A stretch of DNA of 56,437 nt from Nitrospirota bacterium (GCA_016208905.1 JACQXG010000013.1:1-56437); one strand, 5' to 3'. Counted from the stretch's first letter, positions 34,903-44,842 are shown. Notes: a model not told the origin generated them from the sequence alone. A program made the numbers and translations.

Positions 34903-36246
34903 TCAGGATGCTCTGCCTTTAAGATACGTCGGAATTGCATTGGCTTCCCTCGGACCGACAGTGATCTTCCAGCCTTCAAGCTTGTCCTCAAGGGCGCCGC
35001 TCAGGATTGCGACCTGACCGGGCAGTATTAGTTCCTTGCGGGCCAATTGGTCAGCTATGCCGCTTTCAATGATAAACTGGGCGATCTTGGAGGCCGTGAA
35101 TTTACCCGCCGCCCATGCAGTAAGGACCGACAGTCCTTCACAGTCCATTACAGCGAGACGGCTGGGGACCTTGCTGTTTTCTATTTCTCCTGAAACTATG
35201 AAATATGTCAATGAGAAGTTGGTCGTAATCATGAACGGGGCATCAGCCTTAGGTTCGCCTATTTCATAAACCTTCTGCTCGACCTGCATCGGTACCTGAG
35301 GATCGGTGTACAGGTTCTGCCTGAGAGAGAAGAGCACGAGGTCCTTCCATTTACTGATATCGCTCAATACGACAATTGAAGAGTACTTTGCTATGGCAAC
35401 TGAGGCGATTGAGGCCTCATGAATTGAGTCATCTCTCATGACAAAGTTAATGATTGGATAACCCAGCGGCTTAAAGCTCTTTTTAAGGGCCGCGCGCCTG
35501 ATCTGTGTATTATGTTCAATGATCTCTTTTGCGGACTTTGCGCCGGAGTCGAGTACGATATCTTCCACTCCAAGACCCTTGATCTTCTCTGTCAGCGTGC
35601 TTAAGGCATCAAGTCCGTCCGCACAAGCGACAAGCGGGCATCCGTTGGCCTTTGCGATATGTGCCATTGCCTCAGCATTTCCGTCGGTAGCACAGTAAAT
35701 CAGCGGCTTTCTTGCTGCAACCGCCTTGACAGCGGCCTCCATAGCCCCGGTATCCTTACAATTTAATATAATGGCAGCGTCGGGGGCCTTTGCTGCCACG
35801 AGTTTCACAGCTGCTTCATATTTGGCGCTGCTGCCTGAGGCATATTCAATTGAGATTGCATCAACCCTGAGTTTCTGGCCTACACGGTCGATTTCGGAAG
35901 CTGATACTTCAGCCGCCATGTTTGCCAGTGCATCTTCGCTCAGATCATCTTTTATGTTGACAGCAATGGCACAGGGATTTACGAATTTCTTTTCGTGCCT
36001 GAACATTACGGTTTCCGCGCCCAGCTTGACCGCCTTATCACCAGTGCCGAGACTGAATGATCTAATCGGCGGGGCTGATGCAGCGCCAAGTGTCGCCTTT
36101 GCCTCTTCTGAAACATCGGGACAGGCTGAAATATCAACACCGGCCTGGGCCAGTTTCATTGCAAATGCGAGACAGGTCGGAAAGCCGCATTTCTTGCAGT
36201 TTGTCTTTGGAAGAAGTTTGAATATCTGAACTCCGGTTAATGCCAT
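34903..36246 (-). CDS. acsC: Corrinoid iron-sulfur protein large subunit
   Basis: Large subunit of the corrinoid iron-sulfur protein that carries the methyl group from methyltetrahydrofolate to AcsB. The 447-residue protein begins with the [4Fe-4S] motif NCKKCGFPTC and the fourth cysteine in ISACPD (residues 16-42), which holds the low-potential cluster used for reductive activation of cobalt, followed by a TIM barrel and a C-terminal corrinoid-binding part. GGAGG site before the ATG. Directly downstream of acsD. Confidence 0.95.
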   Translation of the reverse strand: MALTGVQIFKLLPKTNCKKCGFPTCLAFAMKLAQAGVDISACPDVSEEAKATLGAASAPPIRSFSLGTGDKAVKLGAETVMFRHEKKFVNPCAIAVNIKDDLSEDALANMAAEVSASEIDRVGQKLRVDAISIEYASGSSAKYEAAVKLVAAKAPDAAIILNCKDTGAMEAAVKAVAARKPLIYCATDGNAEAMAHIAKANGCPLVACADGLDALSTLTEKIKGLGVEDIVLDSGAKSAKEIIEHNTQIRRAALKKSFKPLGYPIINFVMRDDSIHEASIASVAIAKYSSIVVLSDISKWKDLVLFSLRQNLYTDPQVPMQVEQKVYEIGEPKADAPFMITTNFSLTYFIVSGEIENSKVPSRLAVMDCEGLSVLTAWAAGKFTASKIAQFIIESGIADQLARKELILPGQVAILSGALEDKLEGWKITVGPREANAIPTYLKGRAS

Positions 36247-36289
36247 TTTAAATCCTCCATTTATTATCTAATTCTGAATTATCGTAATG

Positions 36290-37231
36290 TTAAACAAGTT
36301 CGTTTATGGTTTTTTCGACATTCTCCACTGCCTTGGGATGCCTCATGATCAGCAGGTTTGTGCCCGCGAGGATCATCGATGTTGCTGTGACCGTTTCCCA
36401 TGCAATGCCTCTTTCTTCAAGAGCGCCCCAGTCAGGTACATCCGTTTCGGATGCAACGGTTTCCTTGATTTTCCATACATACATTCCAACGTCACCCACT
36501 ATAGGAGGCTGCATTGTTGGATCGTTCTGAGCGAGCCCAGCGAGCCTTATTCTTTCCATAACTGAATATGTGTATTCAAGACCATACCCTAACGCGGCGC
36601 ACATCGGATCGGTAATAAGCTTTGCCTTGTCAAATCCCATCTGAGTTATCAAGATGTTCAACTGCTTTGCGAGATTGATATCAAGCTCCGACATGGCAAT
36701 CAATTTATGGTTATGTGCCAGTGCAGCGGCCACTATAGTTTTGTAATTGCCTTCCTGCGCCTTTCCGATTATACAGTTGCTCCCGCTTGCTGCCTGGGCT
36801 GATGCAACCAGGACAGACGCATCCTTTTCTATATGGTTGGAACCGAGAATAATTAAAGGGACCTGAATTGCTGCGAGCACATCCTTGACTGTCTTTGCCG
36901 CATCTTCCGCTGAACGGTCGCCCCTGTCAGGATGGGTGCTTGACAGCCTGAGCGCTATGGCCTTTGCCTTCAGTTCGTTCTGACAGTATTTGGCCCAGGT
37001 AACAGGATTACCGCTTACATCTTTATATACGTTCTTTACGGTGTCAGGCCAGTCATCCGGAACACAGTCCTGGATTTCATATGCAATGACCGGCTTGTGC
37101 GGTATTTCACCTTCGAATGACAGGAAGGGAAGGCAGGTCTCACCGCCGATGGCGAGCGCCTTATCATCTTTACCAAAATCAACAGCCAGAACTTTTCCAT
37201 TGAAAGATTCTTTCGGGACAACAAATGACAT
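36290..37231 (-). CDS. acsD: Corrinoid iron-sulfur protein small subunit
   Basis: Small TIM-barrel subunit that pairs with AcsC to hold the corrinoid cofactor. The 313 residues match the family length; recognisable stretches include VLAVDFGKDDKALAIGGE near the N-terminus, RLSSTHPDRGD and DPMCAALGYGLEYT. Ribosome site GGAGG before the ATG. Lies between acsE and acsC. Confidence 0.94.
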   Translation of the reverse strand: MSFVVPKESFNGKVLAVDFGKDDKALAIGGETCLPFLSFEGEIPHKPVIAYEIQDCVPDDWPDTVKNVYKDVSGNPVTWAKYCQNELKAKAIALRLSSTHPDRGDRSAEDAAKTVKDVLAAIQVPLIILGSNHIEKDASVLVASAQAASGSNCIIGKAQEGNYKTIVAAALAHNHKLIAMSELDINLAKQLNILITQMGFDKAKLITDPMCAALGYGLEYTYSVMERIRLAGLAQNDPTMQPPIVGDVGMYVWKIKETVASETDVPDWGALEERGIAWETVTATSMILAGTNLLIMRHPKAVENVEKTINELV

Positions 37232-37251
37232 GGTATACCTCCAATAAATAT

Positions 37252-37330
37252 AGTGTCAGTTTATAGTGACAGTGTAAGTTATTAGTAACAGTGTAAGTTG
37301 CTTTCACTAATTACTGACACTGACACTTTC
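37252..37330 (+). repeat. Array J (AGTGNN, 6-7 bp units) between acsD and acsE
   Basis: Left block of mixed 6- and 7-bp AGT units (AGTGTC, AGTTTAT, AGTGAC, AGTGTA, AGTTATT, AGTAAC, AGTGTA; 37252-37295) and an inverted right block (CACTAATTACTGACACTGACACT, 37305-37327). It fills the gap between the two genes and ends two bases before the acsE stop. Confidence 0.8.
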
Positions 37331-37331
37331 T

Positions 37332-38120
37332 TTACATTTCCAGATACGAATGCGCGTAAAGCGTATTCCCCAGGAACAAATCCGTTGTCTTGACGACATT
37401 CATGAGGTCTCTGTCAAGAGGGTTTGCTATGGCAGCGGTCAATCCTTCATACATTAATAATGAAAGATAAACCCTGTCTATCAGGCTTCTCATCTCTTTC
37501 GGCACCCCGTTTGATACATTGCTGAGACCCACGATTGTTTTCATCGGTGGATCATTTAATTCCTGGAACATTTTGACGGCCTTTATAGCGTGCCTGGTCT
37601 GGTCCTGCATTGTGCAGACCTGGAGAATGAGCGGGTCGAGATAGAGGTCTTCCATGGGGACGCCGTATTCAGCAGCCCTTGCCATAATCTCAGCGGCTAT
37701 TCCGCATCTCTCTTCTGCATCAGCCGGCAGACTGCCTTTGCCGAGGGTCAATGCTATGCAAAGTGCATTATATTTTGCGGCCAGCTCAAGCATGGCGAAC
37801 CTGTCGGGTTCGTTTGACGTAGAATTAATAAGGGGTTTTCCCCAGGCGTTGTTATGCGCCTTAAGACCTGCCTCAAGCGCAGATGTATTTGTAGTATCCA
37901 GGCAGAGCGGGGCCTGAACGACCTGCTGTATGCTTTCGACCATCCACTTCATGAGGTCTTCGCCGTTCTCCTCGGCAGGGCCGATGTTGACATCTATAAA
38001 ATGAGCGCCTGCTTTCCACTGGGCCAAAGCAAGCTCCTGAATGGGTTTAGGATCACGGGAATTCATCGCCTCTCTGACTTTTTTAGCAATAACGCTTATT
38101 TTTTCGCCGATAATGATCAT
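37332..38120 (-). CDS. acsE: Methyltetrahydrofolate:corrinoid iron-sulfur protein methyltransferase
   Basis: Transfers the methyl group of 5-methyltetrahydrofolate to the corrinoid protein. The 262 residues form a pterin-binding TIM barrel; typical motifs are MIIIGEKISV at the start, FIDVNIGPAEENGE, LDTTNTSALEAGL, PLINSTSNE and VGLSNVSNGVP. It is the first gene of the acs run, behind an extended -10 promoter and a strong AAAGGAG ribosome site. Confidence 0.95.
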   Translation of the reverse strand: MIIIGEKISVIAKKVREAMNSRDPKPIQELALAQWKAGAHFIDVNIGPAEENGEDLMKWMVESIQQVVQAPLCLDTTNTSALEAGLKAHNNAWGKPLINSTSNEPDRFAMLELAAKYNALCIALTLGKGSLPADAEERCGIAAEIMARAAEYGVPMEDLYLDPLILQVCTMQDQTRHAIKAVKMFQELNDPPMKTIVGLSNVSNGVPKEMRSLIDRVYLSLLMYEGLTAAIANPLDRDLMNVVKTTDLFLGNTLYAHSYLEM

Positions 38121-38188
38121 CCTTTTAATCTCCTTTTTAGGTAATAAGAATTACTGTAAAATCAATCAACTTTGTAGTAAAGTTTTAA

Positions 38189-38197
38189 ATTATACCA
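38189..38197 (-). promoter_or_regulatory. Extended -10 promoter of the acs operon
   Basis: Minus strand TGGTATAAT about 70 bases upstream of acsE; perfect TATAAT with a TG extension. No good -35 hexamer, as is common for extended -10 promoters. Confidence 0.5.
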
Positions 38198-38376
38198 CAG
38201 AAAAAAGAAATAAACGTACTATTATTTAATATTTATTAATTAATAAGAAAATTAAATAATGTGTTTAAAGGATTAGGACACGGGAAGTTATAAATATGAT
38301 TTGGTGACTGCAATTACTTTTATTTTCTAATATAATAATCAATAATAAATTGTCTTTTGAAAGGTTGAGGGCGTTA

Positions 38377-38763
38377 GTGATAAAAGACAAGATAATAATA
38401 AGATTCAAAGATAAATCGTTAATGAAAGGGATAACCATTGACTTTTCTCCAGACAAAACTTTTTTCCATTTGAAACAATTGGACGGCGAAGTAATAAAGA
38501 TTGAAACCGATAAGTTGAAAGCAGTGTTCCATGTGAAAAGTTTTATTGGAAACAAAAACTATAAGTACATGTATAAGGATTTCATTCCCTGGGGAGGTAA
38601 TAAGGTCAAAGTTGAATTTATTGACGGTGAAGTAATGATAGGTTATACACCTTTTCACTATTATGATCAGCAGGGTTTCTTCATGACACCAGCTGATTTG
38701 CAAGGCAATAACAAAAATGTTTTTGTCGTAACTTCAGCTGCCAGGGAGATAACTTTCCTGTGA
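38377..38763 (+). CDS. Conserved hypothetical protein, DUF6982-like
   Basis: A protein of about 128 residues in which a short beta unit appears twice: IIRFKDKSLMKGITIDFSP with FFHL, and VKVEFIDGEVMIGYTPFHYY with GFFMTPADLQGNNKNVFVV. This fits a small conserved family of unknown role (DUF6982-like by memory), often near pilus or regulatory genes. GTG 38377 is chosen for the GAGG site before it; the frame extends to a TTG at 38350. It precedes pilT on the same strand by 140 bases. The minus-strand frame opposite is taken as a shadow. Confidence 0.65.
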   Translation: MIKDKIIIRFKDKSLMKGITIDFSPDKTFFHLKQLDGEVIKIETDKLKAVFHVKSFIGNKNYKYMYKDFIPWGGNKVKVEFIDGEVMIGYTPFHYYDQQGFFMTPADLQGNNKNVFVVTSAAREITFL

Positions 38764-38904
38764 TACCTGATCAGGACAATATGAATTAACCGCAGGATAT
38801 TATCGTATATTTGGTAATGCTGCCTGACAGGTTAAGAATTAGTTTAATTTTGTCGACTATTAAGATAGACAATAAATATTACGGGGTAAATTAAAGAGTA
38901 TATA

Positions 38905-40005
38905 ATGGACAGTATTATTGAACAATTCAACAAAGTTCTTGCCGAGGGTGTGCAGATGAGGGCATCTGATATTCATCTCTGCGTGGGATCCTCATGGAAA
39001 TACCGGATCAACGGAAATATAACCCCGCTCGGCATCAAACCGCTCGATATGATCGAGTGCCAGGCCATAGTAAGACATATTTTGCTGACGTCACCCAGCT
39101 TCTCTGAAGAGAATATCGATAAGGTCATTAATGGTCTCCAGGACCGCGACTGTTCTTACATGCTCTCCGGGGTTTCACGCTTCCGTGTAAATATCTGCCG
39201 GCAGCGGGGGTCTTTTTCAGTTGTATTAAGGGTAGTCCCCTTTTCGATCCCGACCCCTGAGTTACTGGGTCTGCCGGCGGTCATCAGGGACATCGCACTT
39301 GAAGAAAGAGGGCTTATACTGGTAACGGGGATTACCGGCAGCGGTAAATCTACTTCGCTGGCTGCGATGATTAACATTATCAACCAGACCAGGCCGTGCA
39401 AGATCGTTACGATTGAGGACCCCATCGAATATCTCCATAAGGAAATTAAGGCTTCAATTATTCAGCGGGAAGTCGGGCTTGACACAGAGAGTTTCTCGAT
39501 CGCCCTGCGTGCTGCCCTGCGCCAGGACCCCGATGTCATACTTGTAGGAGAGATGAGGGACACAATTACTATAGAAATAGCATTAAAGGCCGCAGAAACC
39601 GGCCACCTCGTCCTGTCAACGGTCCACACGACAGACGCGCCCAAGACAATCCACAGGATCATCAGCGCCTTTGACCTGAGCGAACAGCAAGCAGTAAGAC
39701 TCAGAATGGCAGATGCCTTGCGGGCCGTGATTTCGCAGCGGCTCCTCCGCCGGAAAGACGACAATGGGAGAGTAGCGGCGGTTGAAATAATGCGTAATAC
39801 CCTGACAATCAAGGACTGCATTGAAAATCCGGAGAAGACCGATTTTATCAAGGATTATATGAAATCCGGGAGGGACCAGTACGGCATGCAGACGTTTGAT
39901 CAGCATTTAATGGACCTGTTCAATCAAAATGTCATAGACCTTGAGACTGCCAAGGCTGCTGCTACCAGCGCTTCTGACTTCCAGCGAAACGTTCTATTTA
40001 CATAA
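38905..40005 (+). CDS. pilT: Type IV pilus retraction ATPase PilT family
   Basis: Hexameric cytoplasmic ATPase that drives pilus retraction. The 366-residue protein has the PAS-like N-terminal domain starting ASDIHLCVGS, Walker A GITGSGKST (near residue 142), Asp box EDPIEYLH, Walker B VILVGEMRD, His box GHLVLSTVHTTDA, and the C-terminal GMQTFDQHLM. The C-terminal segment carries MRNTLTIKDCI in place of the usual AIRNLIRE, so it may be a PilU-like paralog. No other pilus gene is in the window. Confidence 0.9.
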   Translation: MDSIIEQFNKVLAEGVQMRASDIHLCVGSSWKYRINGNITPLGIKPLDMIECQAIVRHILLTSPSFSEENIDKVINGLQDRDCSYMLSGVSRFRVNICRQRGSFSVVLRVVPFSIPTPELLGLPAVIRDIALEERGLILVTGITGSGKSTSLAAMINIINQTRPCKIVTIEDPIEYLHKEIKASIIQREVGLDTESFSIALRAALRQDPDVILVGEMRDTITIEIALKAAETGHLVLSTVHTTDAPKTIHRIISAFDLSEQQAVRLRMADALRAVISQRLLRRKDDNGRVAAVEIMRNTLTIKDCIENPEKTDFIKDYMKSGRDQYGMQTFDQHLMDLFNQNVIDLETAKAAATSASDFQRNVLFT

Positions 40006-40071
40006 AATATTTTCTTGATAAATTCATATAGCCATCAATTCAGTATCCCTGTTTATTCCGGGCTTAAGATC

Positions 40072-40368
40072 TTATTTCTCTACTGAGATCTCTGTAGGGA
40101 GCCACGTCTCTATGTATTTCCCCTGTTCATCTATCTTGTTTACATAACGTTTTACGTTCCCGGTCCTGGAGTCAAGCAGAAAAATCCCTACATGTGTAGA
40201 AGTCTCATGCCTTCTTAGGTCCAGACTCGTGTATGTACCTTGAAAGAGCTGATACCGTCCCGGCTGGGAATTAGATGTGTCCTTTGTCTCACGTGACTGG
40301 GCGTTAACTGAACTTCCAGCTGAGGCAATAATAAAGGGAATGATAATCAGATATATTTTTAACTTCAT
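40072..40368 (-). CDS. Small periplasmic protein of unknown function
   Basis: A 98-residue protein with a clear signal peptide (KLKIYLIIIPFIIASAGSSVNA) and a short mature domain with YQLFQGTY, THVGIFLLDSRTGNVKRYV and a C-terminal WLPTEI. The VGIFLLDSRTGNVKRY piece looks like a single beta blade of the kind that reports a value or label. ATG 40368 is chosen because a strong AAAGGAGATAT site precedes it; the longer frame has none. Last gene of the exported caspase/CsgG-like set, 78 bases after its neighbour. Confidence 0.7.
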   Translation of the reverse strand: MKLKIYLIIIPFIIASAGSSVNAQSRETKDTSNSQPGRYQLFQGTYTSLDLRRHETSTHVGIFLLDSRTGNVKRYVNKIDEQGKYIETWLPTEISVEK

Positions 40369-40446
40369 GTATATCTCCTTTCTGATAATCAATAGGTTAG
40401 GGCTGCAGATATATTTCAATAGTTTCAAATCATGCACTATGCCGGA

Positions 40447-42642
40447 CTACTTTATGCCTTCTATAAAAAAAAGGTCCGATACATTACTCTCAAGCCCTGT
40501 TTCATCCAGGGCTCTCAAAAAAATTTCTGCCCCTCCCCGTATTCCTTCAATAATCCATGAGTTGCCCTGAACAGCTGCCACTTTCAGGGATATCCCCAGA
40601 AAACCTTTTTTATAGATATTGTACTCCTTTATGTCCTTCTCCGGATTAGCGTCCCATAGCAAGATTTTTCTGCCGTCTTTATTTGATATCCTCAGTCCTG
40701 AAGGCTTTACCGGAAGCAGCTTTGATACAGCGGTTACAGGTGAAGATAGTCCGCTTTTTAGATTATCCTTGTCAACTGCATCTATAGAATAGAAATAGCT
40801 GTCGCCGTCCTTTAGGCCGGCATCAATATAATCAGTCCTGCCTTTAACAAAGGCAAGTTTTTCGAAAAAATTATCTTCTGACTTCCCCCTGTAGACATTG
40901 TATCCTGTTATGTCCTCTTCAGAATTCGGGTTCCAAGCCAGCGTTATCTGTTTTACTTCACCGCTTTTTGCAGACAGGCCCGTTGGTATACCCGGCAGGG
41001 CCTTTGTTGTCGAAGATACGGGAATGGACATATTGCTGTAGACACCTGCCGAATTATAAGATGATATCCTGTAGTAATATAGGGTATTGTCTTTCAGTGG
41101 TGGTTCCATGTCAATAAAAGAGCCTTCTTCGGGTTTATGTATCCCGGCTATTTTTTCGTATTTTCCGTTTTCCTCTGTTGACCTGAAGACAGCATATCCC
41201 ATAATTTCATCATCAGGGCTGTTTACAATTTCCCATCTGATTGACGCCTTTCTCGGTTCACGGTCTTTTGCCGCAGGCCCTTGCGGTACCGGGGGTTTGC
41301 CCCTTGTGACGGCAGATACAGCATTGGACATGTCCGTATCCATGTCTTCGCTGTTGTATCCGGTTATTCTGTACCAGTACTCGGCCAGGTCACCCAAGTC
41401 TTTCTTATCAAAATAGTTATTGGATTTCCTATCGTTGATGTCCGCAATTTGTTTGTACCCTGACGTCTTGTCCGCAGACCTGTATATATGGTAGCCTTTA
41501 ACATCATCAGACGAAAGGGCATTCCAGCTTATTAAGATTTGCCTTATCTTGCCGCCTTCCGCCGTGACTCCATCAGGAGCTTTAATTGTGGTCGTTTTGA
41601 GTATTGCCGACAGGCCGCCGGTTATTCCTTTTGAATCAACGGAAGAGAGTGCATAATTATACAATGTATCGTCATTCAACCCTTTATCCGTGTATTTCGA
41701 ATTGTCATCGGACACGGATGCGATTTCCCTGAATTCTTCTTCCGCGGTTTTTCTGTATATCTTGAAACCTGAGCCGCTGCTTTTAGGATACGCCCTCCAT
41801 TTCAGATGGGCCGATTTGATATCAGGGATAATATTTAAAAATATTGGCGGCATCTGTTCTCCCGCAAGTCTCACATCAACTATATCAGATGGTCTGCCCT
41901 CCATCCCATTTATATATACTGCGGTAATTTTATAATAAACCGACTCGGTTACAGGCGGGTTTGAGTCTACAAAGCTGAGGCCGGGAACAGCCCCGATCAT
42001 CATATAAGTTTCATGTTTTCCCGTTGCCCTGTAAATCTTAAATCCGCTGATGTGCTGGATGCTGTTATATTTCCAGGCAAGACTGATTTTCTTGTCCTCC
42101 TGCGAGACCTTTAAATCATATGGAACTTCGACATATTCTTTTTCCTTTTTGACGGATGCTATATGGTTGAAGCACTCAATGGTACGGGTGGTAATCACAT
42201 TGCATATCTCGATTAATTTATCGTTGAGCACCCCTTCCGAAACAGCCAGCGTGTTCTGATAACAAGGCGTCTGTACCTTGATATCCAGCACATTAATAGT
42301 AACTGTTACAATGCCCGCGCCCTTTTTCACATCTCCGTATATTATAAAATCAAGCCCCAGGGCGCCCCCTATTTTTGACAGTTCCTCATTTTTAAGACTG
42401 CTGATCTGGTATCCCTTGAGCAGAATTTCCTTGTCGACGATTCTCCTTTCCACAATTTTAAAATAATTCGTCCTGTTGAAAGCCGATGTCAAAACGGTCG
42501 GTATGGTCTCCATGAGTGAAGTTGCTTCCATATTCTGGGGGACAAAAAGGAGGACTGCGACCCTGGGTTTGGTATCGGACGCGTCAGCCTGAACAATATA
42601 AAACAACGCTGTCACAAGACACAGGATGATACCTTTTTTCAC
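40447..42642 (-). CDS. Exported CsgG-like/FlgO-like domain protein with fibronectin III repeats
   Basis: A 731-residue exported protein. After a signal peptide (about 1-22) comes a CsgG/TolB-N-like domain (RVAVLLFVPQNME, FKIVERR, LGLDFIIYGDV; about 27-165), followed by about five to six fibronectin type III repeats, each with the pattern AWN..(E)DI.GY.IYR and YYRI (about 170-700). The FN3 units are recognisable by repeated phrases such as GYNVYRGKSEDN and GYHIYRSADKTS. CsgG-like domains sit in the periplasm or outer membrane; FN3 arrays usually reach out as spacers or adhesive arms. Ten bases downstream of the TPR/CsgG-like lipoprotein gene. Confidence 0.8.
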   Translation of the reverse strand: MKKGIILCLVTALFYIVQADASDTKPRVAVLLFVPQNMEATSLMETIPTVLTSAFNRTNYFKIVERRIVDKEILLKGYQISSLKNEELSKIGGALGLDFIIYGDVKKGAGIVTVTINVLDIKVQTPCYQNTLAVSEGVLNDKLIEICNVITTRTIECFNHIASVKKEKEYVEVPYDLKVSQEDKKISLAWKYNSIQHISGFKIYRATGKHETYMMIGAVPGLSFVDSNPPVTESVYYKITAVYINGMEGRPSDIVDVRLAGEQMPPIFLNIIPDIKSAHLKWRAYPKSSGSGFKIYRKTAEEEFREIASVSDDNSKYTDKGLNDDTLYNYALSSVDSKGITGGLSAILKTTTIKAPDGVTAEGGKIRQILISWNALSSDDVKGYHIYRSADKTSGYKQIADINDRKSNNYFDKKDLGDLAEYWYRITGYNSEDMDTDMSNAVSAVTRGKPPVPQGPAAKDREPRKASIRWEIVNSPDDEIMGYAVFRSTEENGKYEKIAGIHKPEEGSFIDMEPPLKDNTLYYYRISSYNSAGVYSNMSIPVSSTTKALPGIPTGLSAKSGEVKQITLAWNPNSEEDITGYNVYRGKSEDNFFEKLAFVKGRTDYIDAGLKDGDSYFYSIDAVDKDNLKSGLSSPVTAVSKLLPVKPSGLRISNKDGRKILLWDANPEKDIKEYNIYKKGFLGISLKVAAVQGNSWIIEGIRGGAEIFLRALDETGLESNVSDLFFIEGIK

Positions 42643-42651
42643 TGTTTTCTC

Positions 42652-44784
42652 CTATCGGACAACTGGTTCATGCTGTTGTTCATCAGGTGTGGCAATATTT
42701 ACCTGGTCTTTAGATGTGTCAACACTTATCTGTTCTTTCCTGGATTCAATATTTGCCAGCACTTTGGTGGTGTCAATATTTTCCTGCGCTTTCGCGTATT
42801 CAATCTGCAGGAGTAATTTCGCCACCTCGCTTCCGGCATTTTTCGAAAGCGGGCTTGATATGTTTTTCGTATCCTCTATATAAATACTGTCAATATATTT
42901 TTCTACCGCCCTTTCATATTCCATTTTCTTTTTCAGCATTTCGGCGCTGGAATAATACTGGACCTGAAGGTTCTGAAAACGTGACAGCACCATATACCCC
43001 AACTGCTCGACTACCTTCTGTGTCACCTCTCCCAGCAGCTCGCTGTCCATCGGGATTTCAAGCGGGTCATACGGGACATTTGCAAATGCGGCGCCCTCTG
43101 AATAATCATCCTTCACATCCTTCTGCTCTTTTATGGTCTTAGTAATTACAACCTCTCCTTCTTCTATGTCTATTACCCTGAATGAGACGGCCACCGTTGC
43201 TATCTTTTTCTCGGTGCCGACCTTATACTTGATTGTTTCCCTTATTTCTTCTTCTATCATTGCCGGCGGCGCGTTTTTCATCTCTACTTCATTAGACGTT
43301 CCCCCTTTCTGTGACATGAGCCAGAATTGATACGCTGGATTGGGGGTAGATCTTTTGCCGACCACGACGCTCTTCATCTGATACCCTTCTGAGACATTCT
43401 TGTCTACTTCGTAATTAAGTACGCCGCCAAAGATGAATATGTCCGTCCCCTTCAGCTTGCCCGCCTTCTTTGCTGTTTCAATATCATAAATGCCTGCCTG
43501 GCCATACTCAATCTCTTTGAGGATGGCGCCCAAAACGTCTCTTGCCAGGATCTTGACGTCACTGCCTGCATTGGAGGTTATATATGAAAGAAGGTTGTCC
43601 GTTATTATCCTGCCTACGTCAAGTTTGCTGGACGGGGGGGTGAAGTCCATTATGGCGATCTTTTTGACGATCCGATCCTTGATGCTGTCTTTCAGCGTCT
43701 GGACTTTATAGATGGCGCTTCTATGTTTTGGGGTAATCTCTATGACCTTTTCATACCATGAAAGAGCATTACCGAAGTATCCCCTTGCTTCATATGCCTC
43801 AGCCTTTGCAACTATGTCTTCAACGAATGTGTTTACGGTATTTGCGGTTTCTCCTGTATCTATAATAGAAGAATTGTAAGACAGGGCGGTCATTAAATTC
43901 ACGTATGCGCTATAGAGCTGTTTTTCCCCAATATGCAGCTTAAACTGGTCCATATAAAACATTCCAGCCTGCTGTTTTATCTTTGCGAGAATTCGGCCGA
44001 TATTGTCAGAATGGTTCATATCATATGCCTTCTGCGCAAGACCTATTGCCGTATCCCACTCCTTCTTCGCGGAAAATTCCTCTGCCCTGGTAATGCAATA
44101 ATCAGGAGTATTCCTTGTTATCGCGTCATCTAAGCGCGTGCGCAGGTCTGCGTTGTCAGGCGCGATCTCAAACGCCGCGGTGAGGAGAGTTATTACCCCC
44201 GCCCAATCATCAGTTTCTTTAAGTTTCTCCGCCTCTTTTAAATAAAAATAGACCCCTTCGTCTTCAACCTGTTTGAGTCTTATACTCATGTCAAGATAGC
44301 CGGGATATATTTTATTTATCTCATTCAGTTTTTTATAGCCGTCGATCCATCTGTTATCAGCGAGCGCCTTTAGCGCATCATAGTACATTGTTTCAGTCTC
44401 TTTAATCAGTCTGTCCATTTCAGATTGAATGAGTTTCTTAAGAGTTACGACATCGGGGTTTTCCGGTGTAAGGCGGCTCGACATTTCAATTATCTGATGG
44501 GCCGCCTTTACCTGCTCATAATTAATCGGAGACTGTCCCATAATCGACTTTGCGCTCTGCATATGTTTACTGGACAGGACGCCCTTTGCATTTGCCAGCG
44601 CATTCTTGTATTCAGGTTTATCAGGCTCTTTAACAAGGGCCTCTTCGTACATCGCTATTGCCTCTTCCAGCCTGTCCTGTCCGGCAAGTTCCTGCCCGAG
44701 ATTAAAGCTTTCATTCCCCGGCGTTGCACAACCGTAAACAGCCAGCATAAGGGCGGCAAGAATGATAAAAATCCTGTTCTTCAT
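42652..44784 (-). CDS. TPR lipoprotein with CsgG-like domain
   Basis: A 710-residue predicted lipoprotein: lipobox AVYGC at about residue 19, a helical TPR-rich region (LGQELAGQDRLEEAIAMYEEAL and ALSWYEKVIEITPKHRSAIY; about 25-355), then a CsgG-like domain beginning KKIAIMDFTPPSSKLDVGR (about 370-580, with GTDIFIFGGVLNYEV), and a glutamine-rich helical tail. CsgG lipoproteins form outer-membrane pores in curli export; whether this one does is unknown. ATG 44784 is chosen because GGAGG lies seven bases upstream, and the start gives a proper lipoprotein signal. Second CsgG-like domain in the cluster. Confidence 0.8.
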   Translation of the reverse strand: MKNRIFIILAALMLAVYGCATPGNESFNLGQELAGQDRLEEAIAMYEEALVKEPDKPEYKNALANAKGVLSSKHMQSAKSIMGQSPINYEQVKAAHQIIEMSSRLTPENPDVVTLKKLIQSEMDRLIKETETMYYDALKALADNRWIDGYKKLNEINKIYPGYLDMSIRLKQVEDEGVYFYLKEAEKLKETDDWAGVITLLTAAFEIAPDNADLRTRLDDAITRNTPDYCITRAEEFSAKKEWDTAIGLAQKAYDMNHSDNIGRILAKIKQQAGMFYMDQFKLHIGEKQLYSAYVNLMTALSYNSSIIDTGETANTVNTFVEDIVAKAEAYEARGYFGNALSWYEKVIEITPKHRSAIYKVQTLKDSIKDRIVKKIAIMDFTPPSSKLDVGRIITDNLLSYITSNAGSDVKILARDVLGAILKEIEYGQAGIYDIETAKKAGKLKGTDIFIFGGVLNYEVDKNVSEGYQMKSVVVGKRSTPNPAYQFWLMSQKGGTSNEVEMKNAPPAMIEEEIRETIKYKVGTEKKIATVAVSFRVIDIEEGEVVITKTIKEQKDVKDDYSEGAAFANVPYDPLEIPMDSELLGEVTQKVVEQLGYMVLSRFQNLQVQYYSSAEMLKKKMEYERAVEKYIDSIYIEDTKNISSPLSKNAGSEVAKLLLQIEYAKAQENIDTTKVLANIESRKEQISVDTSKDQVNIATPDEQQHEPVVR

Positions 44785-44842
44785 TTTATGACCTCCATAT
44801 ATATAGTTCATGCAGAATAACTAATAACCATTTGCTCTTTGT

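Noticed and set aside
38265-38555. 96-residue minus-strand frame opposite the DUF6982-like gene
   Set aside because: Low-complexity, isoleucine/leucine/asparagine-rich with no ribosome site; the plus-strand protein has a repeated beta pattern and is preferred.
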